Shown piece by piece: positions 24,890 through 34,193 of a stretch of DNA of 64,000 bases (position 1 is its first letter; every line of letters starts with the position of its first letter). A program made the position numbers and the translations under genes. Under the pieces are notes generated by a model. That model searched no databases, was not told the DNA's origin, and saw only the letters and a program-made list of their open reading frames with translations. Source of the DNA: Streptomyces sp. NRRL WC-3742 (GTDB lineage: Bacteria; Actinomycetota; Actinomycetes; Streptomycetales; Streptomycetaceae); assembly GCF_000720635.1 (NCBI RefSeq), contig NZ_JOCF01000007.1, positions 62,001 to 126,000 on the forward strand. The letters are read 5' to 3'.

Positions 24890-25794
24890 AGGTTCTGCTC
24901 CCGCCGTTGCAGGAATCGCAGGGTCACGGTGGACACCACGGCGGTCAGGACGAGCATGACCACGGCGTAGGTCGAGGCGTAGCCGACGCGGTTCTCGTTG
25001 AAGCCGATGGTGACGACGTTGTAGGCCAGCGTGGTGGTGGCGTCCGTCCCCGGGCCGCCGTTGGTGATCACCTGGACCTGGTCGTAGGTCTTGAAGGCGT
25101 TGATCAGCAGCATGACGGTGTTGATGGTCACGGCCGGGGCCAGTAGCGGCCACGTGACGGCGCGGAAGCGCTGCCAGGGGGTTGCGCCGTCGATGGCGGC
25201 GGCCTCGTTGAGCTCGTGCGGCACGGTCTGCAGGCCGGCCAGGTAGACCACGACGCAGAAGCCGAGGCTCTGCCAGATGGCGACCGTCCCCACGCTGTAC
25301 AGGGCAAGGCTGCGGTCGGTGAGCCAGCCGGGCGGGTTGTGCACCCCTAGCTGCCCCAGCACGGTGTCCAGGATGCCGCCCTGGGCCAGGATCGACTGCC
25401 AGATGACGCTGACCACGACCCCGCTGAGGATCACCGGCACGAAGAACACGCTGCGCAGCGCCCGGTACAGGCGGGTGGACCGGTCGATCAGCATCGCCAC
25501 GGCAAGGCCGAGGACATTGGGGACGACGATGGTCAGGACCGCGAGGATGAGCGTGTTGACCAGCGCGTGCTGGAAGGCCGGATCGGCGAGGAGGTCCTGG
25601 TAGTTCTTGAGGCCGATCCAGCGGGTCGGCGGGTTGAACACGTTCTTGTTGGTGAAGCTCTGCCACAGTGCCATGACGGTGGGCACGGTGACGAAGGCGA
25701 GGTAGAGGAGGACGCCCGGGCCGGCGAAGCCGAGCCAGAACGTTCCGGTGCGCAGCCGCCTTCCTCGTGGCGCCGTCCTGGGTGCGGTTGACAC
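24886..25794 (-). CDS. Sugar ABC transporter permease 1 (MalF type)
   Basis: 302 residues. GTG 25794 is chosen because AGGAGG lies 8 bases upstream; the longer open frame runs into the binding-protein gene. Six spans and the EAA loop NEAAAIDGATPWQRFRAVTW are visible. It overlaps permease 2 by 4 bases and follows the binding-protein gene by 83 bases. Confidence 0.92.
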   Translation of the reverse strand: MSTAPRTAPRGRRLRTGTFWLGFAGPGVLLYLAFVTVPTVMALWQSFTNKNVFNPPTRWIGLKNYQDLLADPAFQHALVNTLILAVLTIVVPNVLGLAVAMLIDRSTRLYRALRSVFFVPVILSGVVVSVIWQSILAQGGILDTVLGQLGVHNPPGWLTDRSLALYSVGTVAIWQSLGFCVVVYLAGLQTVPHELNEAAAIDGATPWQRFRAVTWPLLAPAVTINTVMLLINAFKTYDQVQVITNGGPGTDATTTLAYNVVTIGFNENRVGYASTYAVVMLVLTAVVSTVTLRFLQRREQNL

Positions 25795-25877
25795 TGTTCT
25801 TCCTCCTGATCGGCGGGCGGGGTGGTGTGGCGCCCCGACCGGGTACGCCGCACCAGCTCTCTGGTGTTGACCGGCCG

Positions 25878-27194
25878 TCAGCCGCCGTTGGTGTTCTTCT
25901 TGTAGGAGTCCTGGAGCGCTTGGGCGAACTGCTCCGCACTCTTGCCGCCGTTGATCAGGTCGACGACGGCCTTCTGCATGTCGGAGACGGTCCCGGGCGG
26001 CAGGGACCCGTCGCCCTGTTCGCCGGCGAAGGAGTTGACTGTCTGGTTGGCCGCTGATGCCTTCTGGAACAGCTGGAAGCTGGCGTTGTAGGCGGCGCCG
26101 GCGTCGGCGGGCGGGGTGTAGCCCTTGATCGCCATGAACAGGCCGTCGGCCTTCACCTGGGCGTCCAGGTTGGTCTTGCCGGTGCTGAACGCCAGCGCCC
26201 ACTTCTGAGCGAGGGCGACATTGGGCGCCTTGGCGCTCACCGTCATCCCACCGCCGGTGAAGACCGGCACCACGGGCTGTCCGCTCTCGGTGGGCCAGGT
26301 GAACACCCCGGTCTGGAAGGACGGGGGCTTGGTGTCGGCGGAGGCCGGGAACCAGCTGCCCATCGGGTACATCGCGGCCTTGCCGTCGCGGAACGCCTGC
26401 TCGGTGTTGGCGTAGCTGCGGCTGAGCCCTGCCTTGTCCAGGTATCCGGCCGAGGCCAGCTTGGCGACCTTGTCGGCGGCGGCCACGAACCGCGGGTCGG
26501 TGAAGGACGCCTTGCCGGAGGCCAGGTCCGTCAGGAAGGTCGGGTCCTGCGGGTACAGGTCGGCGCTGACTGCGGCGACCAGCGGGTACTGGTCGGCCCA
26601 GGTGTCGGTGCCGCCGCCGCCGATCTCGATCGGGGTGATCCCGGCGTCCTTGAGCTTGGCGCAGTCGGCCAGGAAGTCCGACCGGGTGGTCGGCGGGCTG
26701 CTGATGCCGGCCTTGGTGAACGCGTCCTTGTTGTAGTAGACGAACGGGACGGTCTGGGTCGCCCAGGGCAGCTGGTAGGTCTTGCCGCCGATCGCGCCGG
26801 CGTTCGGGTACATGAACTGGTTCAGCTGGTCGGCGGAGAACGGCGCCAGCGCGCCGGCCTTGACGAAGTCGGTCGGCGAGACGGCGATCATGATGTCCGG
26901 CAGCTGGCCGGAGGCCAGCAGTTGCTTGGCGTAGGTTGCCCGGTCGGTGGTCGGCGAGACCAGCTTCTTGATCTTGACCCCGGGGACCTGGGCGTTGACC
27001 CGGGCGATCGCGTCGTCCCAGGACTTCGCGGTCAGGTTCGGGGTCTCGAAGGTGAGCAGGGTCAGCGTGGCCTCCCCGCCCGCGGACGAGCCGCTCGAGT
27101 CGGAGCCGCCGCCGGCCGCACAGCCGGCGGTCAGGCCGAGGGCGGTGGCGGCCGCCAGGGCGAGGAATGCTGGTCTGTGCGAGCGTCTGAACAT
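25878..27194 (-). CDS. Sugar-binding lipoprotein of the ABC importer
   Basis: 438 residues from ATG 27194 (GAAGGA upstream). Signal peptide with lipobox LTAGC, Cys25 being the lipidated residue, then a Gly/Ser linker. The mature part has the periplasmic-binding-protein pattern of the maltose/oligosaccharide cluster (ATLTLLTFETPNLTAKSWDD, PYVYYN-type segment QTVPFVYYNKDAF, GKAAMYPMGSW). It captures the oligosaccharide released outside and delivers it to the permeases. A perfect 16-base palindrome 70-85 bases upstream is the likely LacI operator. Confidence 0.92.
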   Translation of the reverse strand: MFRRSHRPAFLALAAATALGLTAGCAAGGGSDSSGSSAGGEATLTLLTFETPNLTAKSWDDAIARVNAQVPGVKIKKLVSPTTDRATYAKQLLASGQLPDIMIAVSPTDFVKAGALAPFSADQLNQFMYPNAGAIGGKTYQLPWATQTVPFVYYNKDAFTKAGISSPPTTRSDFLADCAKLKDAGITPIEIGGGGTDTWADQYPLVAAVSADLYPQDPTFLTDLASGKASFTDPRFVAAADKVAKLASAGYLDKAGLSRSYANTEQAFRDGKAAMYPMGSWFPASADTKPPSFQTGVFTWPTESGQPVVPVFTGGGMTVSAKAPNVALAQKWALAFSTGKTNLDAQVKADGLFMAIKGYTPPADAGAAYNASFQLFQKASAANQTVNSFAGEQGDGSLPPGTVSDMQKAVVDLINGGKSAEQFAQALQDSYKKNTNGG

Positions 27195-27262
27195 GATGGG
27201 GATCCTTCGGGGGGCGGCCTGAGTGGGGCGGCGGGCGAGCGTCCGATAGCTTCGCCTGAGCT

Positions 27263-27278
27263 ATGAACGCGCGTTCAT
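27263..27278. promoter_or_regulatory. LacI-type operator O1
   Basis: ATGAACGCGCGTTCAT is a perfect 16-base palindrome with the central CG typical of LacI-family operators. It lies 69 bases upstream of the binding-protein start and would repress the importer/glycosidase operon when no inducing sugar is present. Confidence 0.75.
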
Positions 27279-27394
27279 TACTGAGTGTCGGCGATGTTAC
27301 GTGGATCACCAGGGGGCGTCAACGGTCCGAAACATGCTGGTTGTCTGGCGAGTTGACCTTGCACACCCCGCAATCGGATACTGAACCCAAGGTC

Positions 27395-27410
27395 ACGTAC
27401 GCGCGTTCAT
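27395..27410. promoter_or_regulatory. LacI-type operator O2
   Basis: ACGTACGCGCGTTCAT matches 14 of the 16 bases of O1, with the right half identical. It lies 70 bases before the regulator ATG at 27481, which fits autoregulation. O1 and O2 centres are 132 bases apart, so looping is possible. Confidence 0.65.
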
Positions 27411-27480
27411 TCAGATTGACCGCGCAGTGTCCGGCGCCGCCTTCGCGGGGCAGTCGGCGATCCGATTCGGAAGGTGGAAG

Positions 27481-28521
27481 ATGGCAACGAGCGAGGAAGT
27501 CGCGCGGCTGGCCGGGGTATCGCGGGCCACGGTGTCGCGGGTCCTCTCGGGCACGGTACGGGTCAGCGAGGCGACCCGGCACCGTGTCGAGGAGGCCGCG
27601 GCGCAGCTGGGCTACGAGCCCGACGTGGCCGCGCAGAGCCTGTCCGGCGCCCGCTCGAAGACCATCGCCCTGGGTTTCTTCGCCAACGACGTGTGGGCCC
27701 TGTCCCAGCTGACCCGCCCGCAGTACCACTTCCACCTCGACGTGCTGCGCAGCATCGAGACCGCCGCCGCCAAGGCCGGCTTCGACCTACTGCTGCCCTC
27801 ACGCCCCAACAGCACGGCCAGTGACAGCTACGTACGGCTGCTGCGCTCGCGCCGGGTGGCGGGCGCGATCATGGTCGCCTGCCCGCCCGGCGACGTCCGC
27901 ACCCAGGCCCTGATCGAGTCCGAACTGCCGACCGTCTTCATCGACTCGATCGGCGTCGGCTCGCACGCGACCTACGTGACCAGCGACAACATCGAGGGCG
28001 CCCGGCGGATCACTGAACACCTGCTGGATCTGGGCCACCGCCGCATCGCCCGGATCACCGGCACCGAGACCGACCCCTCGGGCCAGGACCGGATCACCGG
28101 GATCCGCCAGGCCCTGGCCGCCCGCGGCATACCGGAGGACCCAACTCTGACCGGCCGCTCGGACTGGTCCATCGAGGGCGCCTACCACGCCACGCTCGAA
28201 CTCCTGGAACGGCAGGCGGATTTCACCGCCGTGATAGCGGAGAGCGACATGATGGCCATCGGTATCCTGCGCGCGCTGCACGAGCACGGCCTGCGGGTGC
28301 CCGAGGACGTTTCGGTCACGGGGTTCGACGACATCGACCTGTGCGAGTTCACCGCCCCGCCACTGACCACCGTGCGCCAGGACGCCGACGCGATGGGCAC
28401 CGGCGCCGTCCACGCGTTGCTGAGCCTGGTGGACGGCACCGGCGTGGAACCGATCGTGCTCCCCACCGAGATCGTCGTACGGCGCTCGACCGCCGCTCCA
28501 CGCAATCCGGGCGCTCGGTGA
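27481..28521 (+). CDS. LacI-family transcriptional regulator of the sugar locus
   Basis: 346 residues. ATG 27481 is favoured over an upstream in-frame start because GGAAGG precedes it and the DNA-binding domain then starts at once (TSEEVARLAGVSRATVSRVL, with the hinge helix near residue 50). The rest is the periplasmic-binding-like effector domain (GFFANDVWALSQLTRPQYHF, VFIDSIGVGSHATYV, DVSVTGFDDIDLCEFTAPPL). It is divergent from the importer operon, with two operator copies in the 286-base gap. The inducer is probably the transported alpha-galactoside, which is inferred from GH36. Confidence 0.93.
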   Translation: MATSEEVARLAGVSRATVSRVLSGTVRVSEATRHRVEEAAAQLGYEPDVAAQSLSGARSKTIALGFFANDVWALSQLTRPQYHFHLDVLRSIETAAAKAGFDLLLPSRPNSTASDSYVRLLRSRRVAGAIMVACPPGDVRTQALIESELPTVFIDSIGVGSHATYVTSDNIEGARRITEHLLDLGHRRIARITGTETDPSGQDRITGIRQALAARGIPEDPTLTGRSDWSIEGAYHATLELLERQADFTAVIAESDMMAIGILRALHEHGLRVPEDVSVTGFDDIDLCEFTAPPLTTVRQDADAMGTGAVHALLSLVDGTGVEPIVLPTEIVVRRSTAAPRNPGAR

Positions 28522-29433
28522 GGCCGCCCACCCCACGACGTCGCAGCGGGTCCTCCGTGGGCTGGTCGGGCCCGCTGTCCGTGCCGGTGACGACCTGCAC
28601 GTTCGCGGAGAACCGGTGATTGCGGACGCCCCGACACCTCGGTCACAGCCCGGGATCAGGGCGCCGTCCACGCTGTCCGACCAAAACTGCACCCGACCGG
28701 CACGGGGCCCGGAGTTCCGCCGACTGCCGCACCGTCATCCGACCCGACGGCACGGGCCGGATGGACCACCAAGGCCGTGCGACCCGTTGACATCGGATGT
28801 ATCGGTCTCTAGGTTCCCATTCATCCGCGAACCCTGCCCGCGACCATCCTCGCCGCTTACCTCCGGTGGGGCACGCGTCCTGTCGCTGGTCAGCTTCTGA
28901 CGGCACGTCAACTGATGCCACGCGATGGCCCACAGATTGCATGCTTCCAGGTTCGCGAACTTCCTCGTGCCCGGCCGGGGGACGGGTACCAGACGCTGGT
29001 CGCCCATGCGCTCGGATCGCGCGTGGCAGGGTGCGGAGGACACCACGAACGGTCTCCCTGCTGGCGAACTCGGCCAGCGCGGCGGCGGTCGCGCAGCTCC
29101 TGCCCGGAGCGTGGTTTGAGCCAGGCTGATGTGACAACGAGAACTAACTCGCTGGAACGCCGGCAGGATCAGGCCGATGCCAGCCGAAGGTACGACCGTG
29201 GATGCCATGGCTGTTCGACGGTCGTGAACCCGGGGAGTTGGGCGGGTGGTTGCGGATTGACGCAGATCGCGGTCAGGGGCGGACTGGCTGAGGAAGTTTC
29301 AGATCTCCTCGTGGCGTCGGTTGACTGACCAGCAGGACTCCGTGTTACACCGGGTTCGGTTCGTCCTCGACCTGGACGACTTTTCTTCGACGCAGAGCAA
29401 CACGCAGGTGGTTCGTTTCGTGGGAGATGCAGA
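28522..29433. other. Gene-poor gap with an orphan promoter
   Basis: None of the overlapping short frames here shows a sensible start and protein. A well-formed promoter-like element sits at 28787-28815 but leads into non-coding sequence. A 59-codon frame from TTG 29321 to 29500 (reading around HRVRFVLDLDDF) overlaps the start of the next gene and may be a leftover. The gap probably marks a deletion between the sugar locus and the next operon. Confidence 0.4.
28787..28815 (+). promoter_or_regulatory. Consensus-like promoter carrying the ACATCSGATGT palindrome
   Basis: TTGACA (28787-28792), a 17-base spacer and TAGGTT (28810-28815) make a good sigma-70-type promoter. The palindrome ACATCGGATGT (28790-28800) overlaps the -35 box, as at 16412-16429. 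No credible gene follows, so this looks like a promoter whose gene has been lost. Confidence 0.55.
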
Positions 29434-30492
29434 ATGCGCACACTGGGCCCGTCCGAGCACGAGGACTTTGCGCTGGGAGCTCCTCCGGTGGCTGACTTGA
29501 ACCCCTGGGACGAGCTGGCCGAGGCGGACGCCGCCGGCATGGAGTTGCCGCCCAGGGAGGGGGGGAGCACGGTCCTTGCGCGAGGCGGAGCGACGCAGGT
29601 GGACGAGTTGCCCCTGTGGACGGAAGAAGGGAACTCCGAGCCGACCACCGATCGGTCGGCGACGGAGAACACCAGCCTTCCCGACCTCAAGGCGCAGCTC
29701 GGCGAAGTGGCAGCAGCGTGGCAGGAGATCGTGCCCGCGGAGCGAGGGACGGCCGAGGATCTGCGTGCGGTTCTGGAGGCCGATGTGCAGGCTCTCCAGG
29801 TGCGGTGGCAGTCCGTTGCCGCGGCCCCGCGTGGGGGAGGGGTGGTTGTCGCGAACGGCGATGCCGATCGGCGCGCGGATGCCGTCAACGCGGCCCTCCG
29901 CGATGCGGACCGACAAGCCCCGGCCCTCCATGGCGTACCCGAGTGGCAGGAGCTCCGGGCCGTTCGCGGGGAGGTCGGCCGCCTGTGGCGCAGCCTGGCG
30001 GCGCAGGCGGGCGAATTCGCTGAGCGGCTCTTCCGTGACCGTCGCGTCTCCGAGTTCCTCCGCAACGTCTCGATCCGCGCGTGCGAGACGATCGCATCGC
30101 TGGCCCAGTCGGCGGCCGACCGCCTCCGACGGGGCCGGACGGCATTGCCCAGCGCTGAGGTTCTCCTCGCGCTCGGCAACTCGGCCAACTCCTACGCCAC
30201 CTCTGCGTGGAGCCACGGGCGCCTCCCCACGGCAGAGGCGTTGCTCGCCTCGGGAATCAGCCGCCAGGACCGCTCTCCGGCGAGGACGGACACCGAGGTC
30301 GACATCCCGGGCCTGGTGGCACTGGGCCGCGCCCTTCGGAAGCCAGGACCGGGCTCCGGGGTATCGGCTGTGGCGGCCCGCCTGCGCTCCGGCGGCGACC
30401 AGGTACGACCGGGCGCTCCTGCGGGAGATGAGGCGAAGAGTCAGGGACCGGGTGTGACGGCCCAGGCATGTCGTAGGCCGCGCCAGCGTTGA
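29434..30492 (+). CDS. Hypothetical protein, first gene of an unrecognised operon
   Basis: 352 residues from ATG 29434 (GGGAG about 9 bases upstream). It is hydrophilic with no membrane span or signal peptide. The N-terminal 80 residues are acidic and probably disordered. The middle is helical, with Trp-containing repeats (LGEVAAAWQEIVPAERG, VRGEVGRLWRSLAAQAGEFA). The C-terminal 60 residues are Gly/Arg/Pro-rich. I do not recognise a family. It could be the tail portion of a larger ancestral protein. The next gene starts 48 bases later on the same strand. Confidence 0.6.
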   Translation: MRTLGPSEHEDFALGAPPVADLNPWDELAEADAAGMELPPREGGSTVLARGGATQVDELPLWTEEGNSEPTTDRSATENTSLPDLKAQLGEVAAAWQEIVPAERGTAEDLRAVLEADVQALQVRWQSVAAAPRGGGVVVANGDADRRADAVNAALRDADRQAPALHGVPEWQELRAVRGEVGRLWRSLAAQAGEFAERLFRDRRVSEFLRNVSIRACETIASLAQSAADRLRRGRTALPSAEVLLALGNSANSYATSAWSHGRLPTAEALLASGISRQDRSPARTDTEVDIPGLVALGRALRKPGPGSGVSAVAARLRSGGDQVRPGAPAGDEAKSQGPGVTAQACRRPRQR

Positions 30493-30539
30493 CCTCCGTC
30501 TCCTTCAAGCACCGAACAACCTACAGGGAAGGCGAGATT

Positions 30540-30938
30540 GTGAATTCGAACCCCATGACGTCCGATGACGTCGAGCAGGTCGCAGCGGAGAGCCTGAGGG
30601 TTGCGAGCATCGTGGCCCTGTCGCTCGCAGATCTGGCCGCGACCGACGACCGGTACGACCAACTCGGCGCTTTGGCCGCCGCTTCCTCCGCCACCGAGGC
30701 GACCTGCTACCTGCCCCTGCCCCTCATGCCCGCGGTGGAGGGCTCTGATCGGCTGGATCACCAGGGGGTCATCCGCCTGGCAGGGCACTTGGAGGAACTC
30801 GCCGACGAACTCGACGAGCTTGGACGTCGTTCCACGGATCTTCGGCAGATCCGGGATCGCCATATGGCCGCCCTCCACAGCCGCGATGCGGCGATCGCCC
30901 TTCGGAGTTCCCTTCCCGTCGAGGAGTCGTCCGTATGA
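30540..30938 (+). CDS. Small helical hypothetical protein
   Basis: 132 residues from a GTG at 30540, with AAGG about 10 bases upstream (an ATG at 30555 is an alternative). Apart from a short polar start it is nearly all helix, with heptad-like spacing of Leu and Ala (DDVEQVAAESLRVASIVALS, LAGHLEELADELDELGRRST). A coiled coil or helical-bundle adaptor is likely. It overlaps the next gene by 4 bases (ATGA), which indicates co-translation and probably a complex. Confidence 0.68.
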   Translation: MNSNPMTSDDVEQVAAESLRVASIVALSLADLAATDDRYDQLGALAAASSATEATCYLPLPLMPAVEGSDRLDHQGVIRLAGHLEELADELDELGRRSTDLRQIRDRHMAALHSRDAAIALRSSLPVEESSV

Positions 30939-32593
30939 CATCGGAGCCGACCTGGGGCGATTTCACCGGATCGGCAGCCGCGAGGCTCCAATTCGCTCTT
31001 GCCGTTCTGTCGGAGTCGTCGATCCGAAGCACTCCCGGACAGCATGCGGCGCGGACGGAAGCCCTGGCGGGTACGTGCAGCCTGTTGCACAACTACGCCC
31101 GGCGCTTTGGTCCACTGGCACATGCTCCACTTGGCATCGACGAAGGTGATGTCGCCCGCCTGGAGGACAACCTGGAAACGCTCGGGCGCGTGCTTCAGAT
31201 CGAATCGTGCTACGCCAGCCCCGAACCCGACCCGGTCTCTCTTGACCTCGGCCTTGCCTCTCGGATGCTGGCGATCGGAAGTGACCTGCTCAACAGTCAT
31301 CATGGTCCCGACGGGCAACATCGAAGCCCTTATGGGGCCTATCTGGACACTCCCGTCGTGGCCCGTCACGTCATGGCGGAGACGGCTGATCTCGCCAACA
31401 CGGCCGGATGGGTCGCCACTTACCTCGGCGTGCGGTGTCCACCCGACCTTCGAGAGACCAGAGGGTTCGAGCTCGAGCGTCAACTGGTCGGTACGGCCGA
31501 CCTGATCGAACGGGCGGCGATCGGGATCCGACGTCAGCTCAGTTCTCCGCGTCCTACATCACCAGCCCCTGGGCTCGCCAACCTCACCACAGCGGTGATC
31601 ACCCCTCCCTCCCCGGTGCGGCCGGGTGAACCACAGCAGGAAGCCCTGGAGGCCGTCACCGCCGGGACCGCGTGGCTCGGGGCGCACATCACACGACAGG
31701 CGACGCTCCGTGTCCCGGACGTCACTGTCGCCAACCTTGTCCTGATCGCCAACCACACCGCGTACGCGCACCTTCTGTCGGCACGTTTGCTCGAGCACAC
31801 AGGTGAGCACCTGGCCTCGGCCCTCGGCGTCCAAGACGCTCTCACGTCGGCTGCCGATTCCCTTCGTGTGGCCGCCAGGGCGTGGCAGCAGGTGGCCTTC
31901 GGCTGGGGGCAGCACTTCAAGTCCGCAGCGACCACTCGGAACCGGCAGCCTGTCCAGGAGGCCGAGTTCGCCGTCGTCAGGCTCGGCCGCACGCTCTTCT
32001 CCGCCGGCTGGACCCATCGCGACCGCGGGCGGCGTCCGACCCGAGCGCCGGGCGACATCATCGCCGCACCGTCCGACGCACCGCTCCTCCTCGCGGCCGT
32101 CCACGCCGTCCCGGCTGCCGCGCAGGTCCTCGCCGAGCACACCCCGTGGATCGCCGGCACCATGGTGGAGCGCGGCATCCTGCTCAGCTCCGATCCTGTG
32201 CACAATCCGCGCGGCAGCACGCCGGCCGATCAGTTCGAGAACGGCTGGACCCGCTGGTACCCGGCGTCCCCGGATCAGATCGCGCCGATCACCGGAGCCT
32301 ACGACCAAGCCCGCAGGGCCTCTGCAACTGCGCAGTCCGCAACGGCTTCAGCAGCCGCAGCCGCCGGCCATCCTCTGGCCCGGGCGCTCCTCGAAGCCGA
32401 CCGCCGCCGCACGCTCGGCTTCACGGGCAGCCCTGAGCGAGACCTTCAACGGGTGAACGCGGCAGCGGCCCGCGCCCGCAGCGTGACGGCATCACCTGCC
32501 ATCACGCAGGAGCCCGAAGGGCTGGCCAAGCTCCGAGCGGCGGAGTTGTCCCGGGAACTCGCCGCGCATCACCGCAAGCGGAACGCGAGGTAG
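30935..32593 (+). CDS. Large helical hypothetical protein, partner of the small upstream gene
   Basis: 552 residues from ATG 30935. It is soluble and mostly alpha-helical, with repeated His/Trp-containing stretches (SLLHNYARRFGPLAHAPLGI, VVARHVMAETADLANTAGWV, AARAWQQVAFGWGQHF) and a Lys/Arg-rich C-terminal tail. No catalytic motif or known domain was recognised. The 4-base overlap with the 132-residue gene and the shared helical character suggest a two-protein complex. The following XRE-TPR regulator and 2H phosphoesterase may belong to the same accessory island. Confidence 0.7.
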   Translation: MTSEPTWGDFTGSAAARLQFALAVLSESSIRSTPGQHAARTEALAGTCSLLHNYARRFGPLAHAPLGIDEGDVARLEDNLETLGRVLQIESCYASPEPDPVSLDLGLASRMLAIGSDLLNSHHGPDGQHRSPYGAYLDTPVVARHVMAETADLANTAGWVATYLGVRCPPDLRETRGFELERQLVGTADLIERAAIGIRRQLSSPRPTSPAPGLANLTTAVITPPSPVRPGEPQQEALEAVTAGTAWLGAHITRQATLRVPDVTVANLVLIANHTAYAHLLSARLLEHTGEHLASALGVQDALTSAADSLRVAARAWQQVAFGWGQHFKSAATTRNRQPVQEAEFAVVRLGRTLFSAGWTHRDRGRRPTRAPGDIIAAPSDAPLLLAAVHAVPAAAQVLAEHTPWIAGTMVERGILLSSDPVHNPRGSTPADQFENGWTRWYPASPDQIAPITGAYDQARRASATAQSATASAAAAAGHPLARALLEADRRRTLGFTGSPERDLQRVNAAAARARSVTASPAITQEPEGLAKLRAAELSRELAAHHRKRNAR

Positions 32594-32878
32594 GCGACCG
32601 GGTGTCTAAGGGTGGCCACCCGCATTGCTTGAAGCTCGCCGGTGCTGATGGCTCTCAACCGGATCGGCTCTGCCGGACGGGCTCAGGTGTCGGGGTGCCG
32701 GCAGGGCCGATGGCACGTGCCAGAGTCGCAGTTGTGCGAAATCGGGCACTCGCTTGGCCGGTCGTCCCGCAATATCACTTGCACCTTGGATTTCCTAACA
32801 GCCCCGAAGGGAAATGGCGTTCGCGATACCGTGGAGGCTGACCGGAGCCGGACAGTTCGGCCGGAAGGCAGGGTGGCG

Positions 32879-34183
32879 GTGGAAGCGCCGAGGATCAAGC
32901 AACTGGCGCGGCGGCGGAACTGGGGCACCTACAACACCTTTGCCGCGGCATACCGGACCGTCGCGAGGGAACTCGGCAGGGCAACCAGCGACCGGCGACT
33001 TTCTGACTTGGAACTCCAGCCCCGCACCTACAGCCGCTGGATGAGCGGAGACAACGTTCCCCGCGGAGCGGCCGCACAGGTCATTGAGCAGATGTTCGAT
33101 CTGCCGTTGGATGTGCTGTTCGCCCCGACGAGCCTCGACGAGCCGTCCGGCATCCCCTCATCGGCAGGCACGATCCTGCTGGACGACCCGCTCGCGATCG
33201 AGAACAGTCTGCTGAGGCTCGCCGGCTACTCGTTGCCGGACGAAGTCGTCACAGGCTTCCGCCAGTCGGTGGCGAGCATCGTCGACCGTTACGAGACCCA
33301 GGGCCCGCAGCGCCTGGTCGGCGAGGCCCGCGTGGTGCGGTCGACACTGCACTCCCTACTGTCCGGCCAGCAACTGCCCGCACAGCGAACCGAGCTGATG
33401 CGTCTCGTCGGCCGCGCCTCGGGCTTGCTGGCCTACATGGCCGTCAACGCCGGAAAGCCCGACGCCTCCAGGGCATACTGCACAGAGGCACGGACCCTGG
33501 CCCAGTGGACCGGCGATGTCGAGCTGGAGATGTGGGTCTTGGGGACCCTGTCACTATGTCTGTACTACCAGGGCCGCTACGAGGATGCCTTCGCGGCCGC
33601 GGCGGAGGGCGTGGACCTGGCGCCGGACAGTCCACAGGCGATCCGGCTGCTGTCCAACGGCCAGGGCAGGGCCCTGGCCCGTCTTGGGCGTCGCCAGGAG
33701 GCGCACGCCGTACTCGAGCGCGCCTACGTGCTGTCGGAGCGGCACGACGTGCCCGGCGGGCTCACTCCCTGCATCGCCTTCCAGTCGTACTCGCTCGCCC
33801 GGACTCTGGCCAACGCGATGACCGTGCACCTCTCGCTGGGCGAGACGGAGCGGGTCTTCGGGTACGGCGAGGAGATCTACGGCACCGTCCAGCGGTCCGG
33901 ATCGGAGTGGAGCCGAGCGCTCGTCACCCTGGACGTGGCTACGGCCCATCTGCGGGACGGACAGCCCGACGTCGAGCAGGCGATGGCACTCGGCGCGCGG
34001 GCTCTGGAATCGGCCCGCACCGCACCCATCAGCTCGGTCTGGGACCGCGCGGGCGAACTCTACGAGGCCGCCAAGTACGATTGGCCTGCAAGCCGCCACG
34101 TGCGCGAGTACGCGGAGCGCCTGCGTCGCTGGAGCACCTTGCCTCCGGTGATACAGCTCGCCACCAGAGCACTGACCGTGTAA
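32879..34183 (+). CDS. XRE-type regulator with TPR domain
   Basis: About 434 residues. The open frame starts much further upstream, but GTG 32879 (GGAAGG at 32863-32868) or GTG 32873 gives a sensible start just before the helix-turn-helix. Residues 1-75 are a Cro/CI-like DNA-binding region (LARRRNWGTYNTFAAAYRTV, LQPRTYSRWMSG). The rest is helical TPR-type repeats (AYCTEARTLAQWTGDVELEM, YYQGRYEDAFAAAAEGVDLA). Such proteins are signal-responsive regulators in Streptomyces, usually of neighbouring genes. It is followed 10 bases later by the 2H phosphoesterase gene, so they form one unit. Confidence 0.82.
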   Translation: MEAPRIKQLARRRNWGTYNTFAAAYRTVARELGRATSDRRLSDLELQPRTYSRWMSGDNVPRGAAAQVIEQMFDLPLDVLFAPTSLDEPSGIPSSAGTILLDDPLAIENSLLRLAGYSLPDEVVTGFRQSVASIVDRYETQGPQRLVGEARVVRSTLHSLLSGQQLPAQRTELMRLVGRASGLLAYMAVNAGKPDASRAYCTEARTLAQWTGDVELEMWVLGTLSLCLYYQGRYEDAFAAAAEGVDLAPDSPQAIRLLSNGQGRALARLGRRQEAHAVLERAYVLSERHDVPGGLTPCIAFQSYSLARTLANAMTVHLSLGETERVFGYGEEIYGTVQRSGSEWSRALVTLDVATAHLRDGQPDVEQAMALGARALESARTAPISSVWDRAGELYEAAKYDWPASRHVREYAERLRRWSTLPPVIQLATRALTV

Positions 34184-34193
34184 GGATCTGGCC

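Noticed and set aside
29321..29500. 59-codon TTG-start frame overlapping the 352-residue gene
   Set aside because: Reads naturally for 30 residues, but there is no ribosome site and it overlaps a better-supported start.
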